This document shows, one piece after another, positions 59,025-64,000 of a stretch of 64,000 bases of DNA. The stretch is taken from positions 62,001 through 126,000 of the forward strand of contig NZ_WNKZ01000003.1 in NCBI RefSeq assembly GCF_009720835.1, given 5' to 3'. Both the position numbers and the translations under genes were made by a program. The notes beneath the pieces are model-generated. The model searched no databases, was not told the DNA's origin, and was given only the letters and a program-made list of their open reading frames with translations. Source of the DNA: Pseudoduganella buxea (GTDB taxonomy: Bacteria; Pseudomonadota; Gammaproteobacteria; Burkholderiales; Burkholderiaceae_D). Numbering within the stretch: position 1 is the stretch's first letter; every line of letters begins with the position of its first letter.

Positions 59025-60194
59025 TCAACGCAGTTTCAAGGTCGACAGGCCAAGCAGCACCAGCATCATCGTGATGATCCAGAAGCGCACGACGACCTGG
59101 GTTTCCTTCCAGCCCTTCTGTTCGAAGTGGTGGTGCAGGGGTGCCATCAGGAACACGCGGCGGCCCACGCCGTAGCGCTTCTTCGTGTACTTGAACCAGC
59201 CCACCTGGATAATGACTGACACCGTTTCGGCGACAAAGATCCCGCCCATGATGAACAGGACGATTTCCTGGCGCACGACGACGGCGATGGTGCCCAGCGC
59301 GCCGCCCAGCGCCAGCGCGCCGACGTCGCCCATGAACACTTGCGCGGGGTGCGTGTTGTACCAGAGGAAGGCCAGGCCGGCACCGGCCATCGCGCCGACA
59401 AAGATGATCAATTCACCGGCACCGGGAATGTGCGGGATGAACAGGTATTTCGAGTACGTTGCGCTGCCGGTCAGGTAGGCGAACAGGCCCAGGCCGGAAC
59501 CGACCATCACGGTGGGCATGATGGCCAGGCCATCGAGGCCGTCGGTGAAATTGACGGCGTTGGACGTGCCGACGATGACGCAGTAGGTCAGCGCGATGAA
59601 GCCCCACACGCCCAGCGGGTAGCTGATGGTCTTGAAGAACGGGACGATCAGGTCGGCCTTCGGCGGCAGGTCCATCGAGAAGCCGGACTGCACCCAGGCG
59701 AAGAACAGGCGGAACACTTCGGCCGGCGTCGGCGCCGATACGGAGAAGGCCAGGTACAGCGCGGCGGCCACGCCCACCAGCGACTGCCAGAAGTATTTTT
59801 CGGCCGAACGCATGCCTTCCGGGTCCTGGCGCACCACCTTGCGGTAATCGTCGACCCAGCCGACGATGCCGAAGCCGATCGTGACCACCATCACGGGCCA
59901 GATCAGGCGGTTCGACCAGTCGCACCACAGCAGGGTGGAAATGCCGATGGCGATCAGGAGCAGCACGCCGCCCATGGTGGGGGTGCCGTGTTTTTTCAGG
60001 TGCGTCTGCGGACCGTCCGTGCGCACGGCCTGGCCGTACTTCATCAAGGTCAGCTTGCGGATGACGGCGGGACCGGCCAACAGGCCGATCAGGAGCGCCG
60101 TGATCGTCGCGAAGACGGCCCGGAAGGTGATGAAGTTAAAGACGCGGAAGGCGCCGATATCGTCCTGCAGGTACTGTGCGAGCCAGAGCAGCAT
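59025..60194 (-). CDS. mraY: Phospho-MurNAc-pentapeptide transferase MraY
   Basis: Ten-helix membrane enzyme (389 aa) forming lipid I on undecaprenyl phosphate. Signature stretches are [11 protein letters not shown], the aspartates in GWVDDYRKV and [13 protein letters not shown], and [15 protein letters not shown]. Length is slightly above the Escherichia coli enzyme. Starts two bases after murF. Confidence 0.97.
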   Translation of the reverse strand: MLLWLAQYLQDDIGAFRVFNFITFRAVFATITALLIGLLAGPAVIRKLTLMKYGQAVRTDGPQTHLKKHGTPTMGGVLLLIAIGISTLLWCDWSNRLIWPVMVVTIGFGIVGWVDDYRKVVRQDPEGMRSAEKYFWQSLVGVAAALYLAFSVSAPTPAEVFRLFFAWVQSGFSMDLPPKADLIVPFFKTISYPLGVWGFIALTYCVIVGTSNAVNFTDGLDGLAIMPTVMVGSGLGLFAYLTGSATYSKYLFIPHIPGAGELIIFVGAMAGAGLAFLWYNTHPAQVFMGDVGALALGGALGTIAVVVRQEIVLFIMGGIFVAETVSVIIQVGWFKYTKKRYGVGRRVFLMAPLHHHFEQKGWKETQVVVRFWIITMMLVLLGLSTLKLR

Positions 60195-60196
60195 GA

Positions 60197-61597
60197 TTAG
60201 TGTTTGTCCTTGTTATCTTGTTGCGAACCAATCAAATGCTGCACGACCCGTTCCATCTTCATGAAGCGGGAGCCCTTGATCAATACGGTGGTGCTTGGGG
60301 TGACGGCAGCCGTCACGGCGGCCAGCAGCGCGTCGAACTGCTCGAAGTGCCGAATCCGGCCAGCACCTTGGGCCTGCATGTGCAGGGCCAGCTCGCCCGT
60401 GACGAACACCTGTTCGATGCCCCGGCTTGCCGCGTAGGCGGCAATCTCTTCGTGGAACTCGCGTCCCTGCGTGCCCACTTCGCCCATGTCGCCCAGCACC
60501 AGCACGCGCGGCGCCGGCGCGCTGGCCAGCACGTCGATGGCGGCGCGCACGGAATCGGGATTGGCGTTGTAGGTGTCGTCGACGACGACGGCGCCGTTGG
60601 CGGCCTGCTTGCGCTGCAGCCGGCCGCTGACGGGGGCGAAAGTATCCAGCCCTGCCTTGATATGTTCCAAGGCGATGCCGGCCGCAAAGGTGCAGGCAAT
60701 CGCCGCCAGGGCGTTGCGCACATTGTGCTCGCCGGCGGCCTGCAAACCGACGTAGAACTGCGCCGGCTCGCCTTCCGTGCGGATCGTCACGAACATCTGG
60801 TTGCCGAAGGCGTCCGCGCGGAAGGTGCAGCTCACGTCCGCTTCCCTGGTCAGGCCGAAGGTCAGCACCTTGCGTCCGGCCGCCAGCTCCTGCCAGATCG
60901 GCGTGAATTCGTCACCCGCCGGGAACACGGCCACGCCGTCGGCCGGCAGGGCCGCCAGCACGCTGCCGTTCTCGCGCGCCACCGCTTCGACGGTGTGCAT
61001 GAATTCCTGGTGTTCGCGCTGGGCGTTGTTGACCATGCCGATGGTCGGCGCGGCAATGGCCGCCAGCCGGCCGATCTCGCCCGGATGGTTCATGCCAAGT
61101 TCCACCACGGCGGCGCGGTGCGCGTCCGTCAGCCGGAACAAGGTGAGCGGCACGCCGATTTCGTTATTCAGGTTGCCGCGCGTGGCCAGACGGGCGTCTT
61201 CGCCGTGGGCGGCGGCCAGGATGGCGGCGATCATTTCCTTTACCGTCGTCTTGCCGTTGCTGCCGGTGACGCCGATCACGGGCAGCTCGAAGCGGCGGCG
61301 CCAGGAGTTGGCGATCCGGCCCAGGGCGACGAGTGTATCGGCAACGACGATGGCAGGCGTCGTGAATCCTTCTGGAATGGTCTCGACGACGACGGCGGCC
61401 ACGCCCTGCTGCGCCACCTGGGGCAGGAAGGCGTGGGCGTCGAAGGTCTCGCCGCGCAGCGCGACGAACAGCGCGCCGGCGGAGACGGTGCGGCTGTCGG
61501 TGGAGACGCCGTCGAAAGCGATGTCAGCCGCGCTGCCGCCACCCGTGAAGGTGGCTCCCGGCAGCGCGTCCAGGATGTCGGCGATGGTGGCGCGCAT
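60197..61597 (-). CDS. murF: UDP-MurNAc-tripeptide-D-Ala-D-Ala ligase
   Basis: Mur ligase (466 aa) that finishes the pentapeptide. ATP loop [42 protein letters not shown] and [15 protein letters not shown] are all family signatures. Its ATG shares one base with the murE stop (TGATG), giving tight coupling. Confidence 0.97.
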   Translation of the reverse strand: MRATIADILDALPGATFTGGGSAADIAFDGVSTDSRTVSAGALFVALRGETFDAHAFLPQVAQQGVAAVVVETIPEGFTTPAIVVADTLVALGRIANSWRRRFELPVIGVTGSNGKTTVKEMIAAILAAAHGEDARLATRGNLNNEIGVPLTLFRLTDAHRAAVVELGMNHPGEIGRLAAIAAPTIGMVNNAQREHQEFMHTVEAVARENGSVLAALPADGVAVFPAGDEFTPIWQELAAGRKVLTFGLTREADVSCTFRADAFGNQMFVTIRTEGEPAQFYVGLQAAGEHNVRNALAAIACTFAAGIALEHIKAGLDTFAPVSGRLQRKQAANGAVVVDDTYNANPDSVRAAIDVLASAPAPRVLVLGDMGEVGTQGREFHEEIAAYAASRGIEQVFVTGELALHMQAQGAGRIRHFEQFDALLAAVTAAVTPSTTVLIKGSRFMKMERVVQHLIGSQQDNKDKH

Positions 61598-63135
61598 CAG
61601 TTCGGCCTCATCATCGTCAGGCGTGCGGACAGCGCCAGCTGGGCGTGCTCAAAATCCGAGAACGGCAGCTTCTTGCCCTTGATCTCCTGGTACGGTTCGT
61701 GGCCCTTGCCGGCCACCAGGATGACGTCCTGCTTGCCGGCATGCTTGATGGCCGACAGGATGGCGGCGGCCCGGTCCTCGATAGCCTGCACCGAGGCAGG
61801 CAGCGCGCGGTCCATGCCGGCGACGATCTGTTCGATGATGCTGTTCGGCTCTTCGCTGCGGGGATTGTCGCTGGTGACGAGCACGTGGTCCGCCGCCTGG
61901 GCGATGCGGCCCATCTGCGGGCGCTTGCCCGGATCGCGGTCGCCGCCGCAGCCGAACACGCACCACAGCTGGCCATTGCGCTCCTGCGCGACGCCGCGCA
62001 AGGCTTCGACGGTCTTTTCCAGCGCATCGGGCGTGTGGGCATAGTCGACCACCACCATCGGCACGTCCGCGCCGCCGACCAGCTGCATGCGGCCCGGCGC
62101 GGGATTCAGGGCTTCCACCGCTTCCACCGCCGCGCGCAGGGTCAGTCCCTTGGCCAGCAGCGCGCCCAGTACGCCCAGCGCGTTGCTGACATTGAAGGAA
62201 CCCACCAGCCGCGTCTTCACCGTGGCGCTGCCCTGGGGGGACTCGACGTGGAATTCGGTGCCGGCGCTGCGGGTGCGCACGGCGCCGGCGCGCAGCAGGC
62301 TGGCGCCGGCGATGTCCGGCTGTGTGACCGCGTCCTTCAGGGTATAGCCGATGACGGCGGCCTTGCCTTGCCCCGCCACGTGCGCCGCCAGGCGCTGGCC
62401 GGCCGGGTCGTCCAGGTTGATGACGGCTGTCTTCAAGCCGGGCCAGTCGAACAGGCGGCGCTTGGCGGCCTCGTAGTCTTCCATGGTGCCGTGGAAGTCC
62501 AGGTGGTCGCGCGTCAGGTTGGTAAACAGCGCCACGTCGAAATGCATGCCGTCCACGCGGCCCTGTTCCAGGCCGATCGACGACACTTCGATGGCCAGCG
62601 CCGCGGCACCCGCGTCGCGGCATTCGGCAAGCGTGCGGGCCAGCAGCACCTGGTCCGGCGTCGTGTAGCCGGTGGCGTCGAAGCGGGGCTCGCTGCGGCC
62701 CTGGAACAGCGCCACGCCCAGCGTACCGACGACGGCGGCCGTGTCGCCGCCGCGTGCCAGGGCGCTGCCCAGCCACACGGCGCTGGACGTCTTGCCGTTG
62801 GTACCCGTCACGCCGACGGTAAACATGGCGGCATCCGGTTCATCGTAGAAGGCGTGGGCAATAGGGCCGGCCAGGCGTTTCAGCTCGGGCACGGGCAAGG
62901 CGGCCACGGACCACGCCGGATTCCAGTCGAAGCCGGCCGGGTCGTAGACGACGGCGGCCGCGCCCTGGGCGATGGCTGCCGGGATGAAATTGCGGCCGTC
63001 TGCGGCACCGGTGCCGGCATACGCGAAGAAGACGTCGCCCGCCTTGATGCGGCGCGAGTCGGAGGCCAGTTGCCCGTGGGGGGCGGCCTGCCTGATCCAG
63101 TTCTTGATATCGTTTTTATTAGTCATGTGGCTCAT
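61597..63135 (-). CDS. murE: UDP-MurNAc-L-Ala-D-Glu meso-diaminopimelate ligase
   Basis: Mur ligase (512 aa) adding the third residue. ATP loop GVTGTNGKTSSAV, FTNLTRDHLDFHGTM, and the DNPRSEEP motif that selects meso-diaminopimelate over lysine are present. The ATG at 63135 forms TAATG with the ftsI stop; an ATG three codons on is an alternative. Confidence 0.97.
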   Translation of the reverse strand: MSHMTNKNDIKNWIRQAAPHGQLASDSRRIKAGDVFFAYAGTGAADGRNFIPAAIAQGAAAVVYDPAGFDWNPAWSVAALPVPELKRLAGPIAHAFYDEPDAAMFTVGVTGTNGKTSSAVWLGSALARGGDTAAVVGTLGVALFQGRSEPRFDATGYTTPDQVLLARTLAECRDAGAAALAIEVSSIGLEQGRVDGMHFDVALFTNLTRDHLDFHGTMEDYEAAKRRLFDWPGLKTAVINLDDPAGQRLAAHVAGQGKAAVIGYTLKDAVTQPDIAGASLLRAGAVRTRSAGTEFHVESPQGSATVKTRLVGSFNVSNALGVLGALLAKGLTLRAAVEAVEALNPAPGRMQLVGGADVPMVVVDYAHTPDALEKTVEALRGVAQERNGQLWCVFGCGGDRDPGKRPQMGRIAQAADHVLVTSDNPRSEEPNSIIEQIVAGMDRALPASVQAIEDRAAAILSAIKHAGKQDVILVAGKGHEPYQEIKGKKLPFSDFEHAQLALSARLTMMRPN

Positions 63136-64000
63136 TACATGGCCTCCGATCCGGTGTCGGCCGGCGCGACGATTTCCGTCACGGTGGAATCGGGAGGCAC
63201 GTTCGAGGCGCGCAGCGCGTTCTCTGCGACCTTGGCGAAAGTCGGTGCGGCGACCTGGCCGCCGAAGTGGCCGCCCTGGGTCGGCTCGTCGATCATGACG
63301 GCGATGACGAAGCGCGGCGCCGACAACGGCACGATGCCGACGAAGGTACCGATGTATTTGCGCGGCATGGCGTAGCGGCCGTTCTCCACCTTGTAGGCGG
63401 TGCCCGTCTTGCCGCCCACGCGGTAGCCCGGGATGCGGGCCTGCTTGGCGGTGCCGTCCTTGCCGGAGACGACCATCTCCAGCATCTCGCGCATCTCGCG
63501 CGCCGTCTTCGGCTTGATGATGGGCTGGCCGGCCGGCAGCGCGGTGCTCTTCTGGAACGTCAACGGAATGGTGTCGCCGTCGCGGGCGAACATCAGGTAC
63601 GAGCGGGCCAGCTGGATCAGCGACACGGAAATGCCGTTACCGTAGCTCATGGTGGCCTGTTCCACGGGGCGCCACGATTTATACGGGCGCACGCGGCCGG
63701 CCACGGCGCCGGGGAAGCCCCACTTGGGCTGCTGGCCGAAGCCGACCTTGGTAAACATCTCCCACATGTCCTGGGCCGGCATCGACAGGGCGATCTTGGA
63801 CGTGCCGATATTGGACGACATCTCGACGATCTGCTGCACCGTGATGACGCCGTGCGCCTTCGTGTCGGTGATGGTGCGGTCGAGGATCTGCAGGCGGCCG
63901 TTGCCCGTCTCGATGGCGGTGTGCGGGCTGACCTTGCCCTTGTCCAGCGCCAGCGCCACCGTGATGGGTTTCAGCGTGGAGCCGGGCTCGAAGGAGTCCG
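63135..64000 (-). CDS. ftsI: Septal transpeptidase FtsI (PBP3), C-terminal part
   Basis: The gene runs off the right edge; the window holds the transpeptidase domain from just before its catalytic serine. At the very edge the minus strand reads EPGSTLKPITVA, in which STLK is the SxxK nucleophile motif. SSNIGTSKI supplies SxN, and GGKTGTAYKV supplies KTG. It cross-links septal peptidoglycan with FtsW. It is the most upstream dcw gene visible here. Confidence 0.95.
   Translation of the reverse strand, partial: DSFEPGSTLKPITVALALDKGKVSPHTAIETGNGRLQILDRTITDTKAHGVITVQQIVEMSSNIGTSKIALSMPAQDMWEMFTKVGFGQQPKWGFPGAVAGRVRPYKSWRPVEQATMSYGNGISVSLIQLARSYLMFARDGDTIPLTFQKSTALPAGQPIIKPKTAREMREMLEMVVSGKDGTAKQARIPGYRVGGKTGTAYKVENGRYAMPRKYIGTFVGIVPLSAPRFVIAVMIDEPTQGGHFGGQVAAPTFAKVAENALRASNVPPDSTVTEIVAPADTGSEAM

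Overview
The window is high-GC DNA with tightly packed genes. Protein content and gene order point to a Betaproteobacterium of the family Oxalobacteraceae, probably Massilia, Pseudoduganella or Duganella. The genus is an inference from gene order and protein style, not from a search.

Layout. (a) 1-13.7 kb, minus strand: a lipoprotein 5'-nucleotidase, a large Oar-like TonB-dependent receptor with a very clear Pho box, and a five-gene purine catabolism operon (xdhA-xdhB-xdhC-guaD-secreted adenosine deaminase). Together they look like a route for stripping phosphate and nitrogen from external nucleotides. (b) 13.8-16.6 kb: a carboxylesterase and an M20 peptidase in one operon, then a CorC/HlyC-type membrane protein facing the other way. 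(c) 18-30.8 kb: the usual pilB-pilC-pilD-coaE-zapD-yacG run, split between pilC and pilD by a 7-kb, oppositely oriented sucrose-uptake cassette (LacI regulator, TonB receptor, GH13 amylosucrase or sucrose hydrolase, MFS sugar transporter) that matches the Xanthomonas sux locus in gene content. (d) 30.8-33.3 kb: argJ, a DUF815 AAA ATPase and a MutT-type NUDIX hydrolase, overlapping by ATGA. (e) 33.4-39.1 kb: three tandem copies of one module (regulatory motif, promoter, porin-like barrel, tiny PstS-like binding protein, terminator). This is the most unusual part of the window. (f) 39.2-45.6 kb: a relic IS110-like DEDD protein, a chemoreceptor, secA and a DciA-like DUF721 gene. (g) 45.6-64 kb: lpxC, a DMT transporter, a small secreted protein, a SET-domain methyltransferase, a peroxiredoxin and then the division and cell wall cluster read backwards from ftsZ to ftsI (ftsZ, ftsA, ftsQ, ddlB, murC, murG, ftsW, murD, mraY, murF, murE, partial ftsI).

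How the parts work together. The dcw block supplies peptidoglycan precursors and the divisome; zapD and ftsZ act in the same ring; lpxC starts lipid A synthesis. The sucrose cassette is a complete outer-membrane-to-cytoplasm route with its own repressor and operators. The triple module shares one motif at an identical distance from each promoter, which suggests one regulator drives three slightly diverged porin and binding-protein pairs.

No tRNA, rRNA, CRISPR array, prophage or intact insertion sequence was recognised. Start codons were often moved inward from the longest reading frame on the basis of ribosome binding sites and signal peptides; this is stated per entry.
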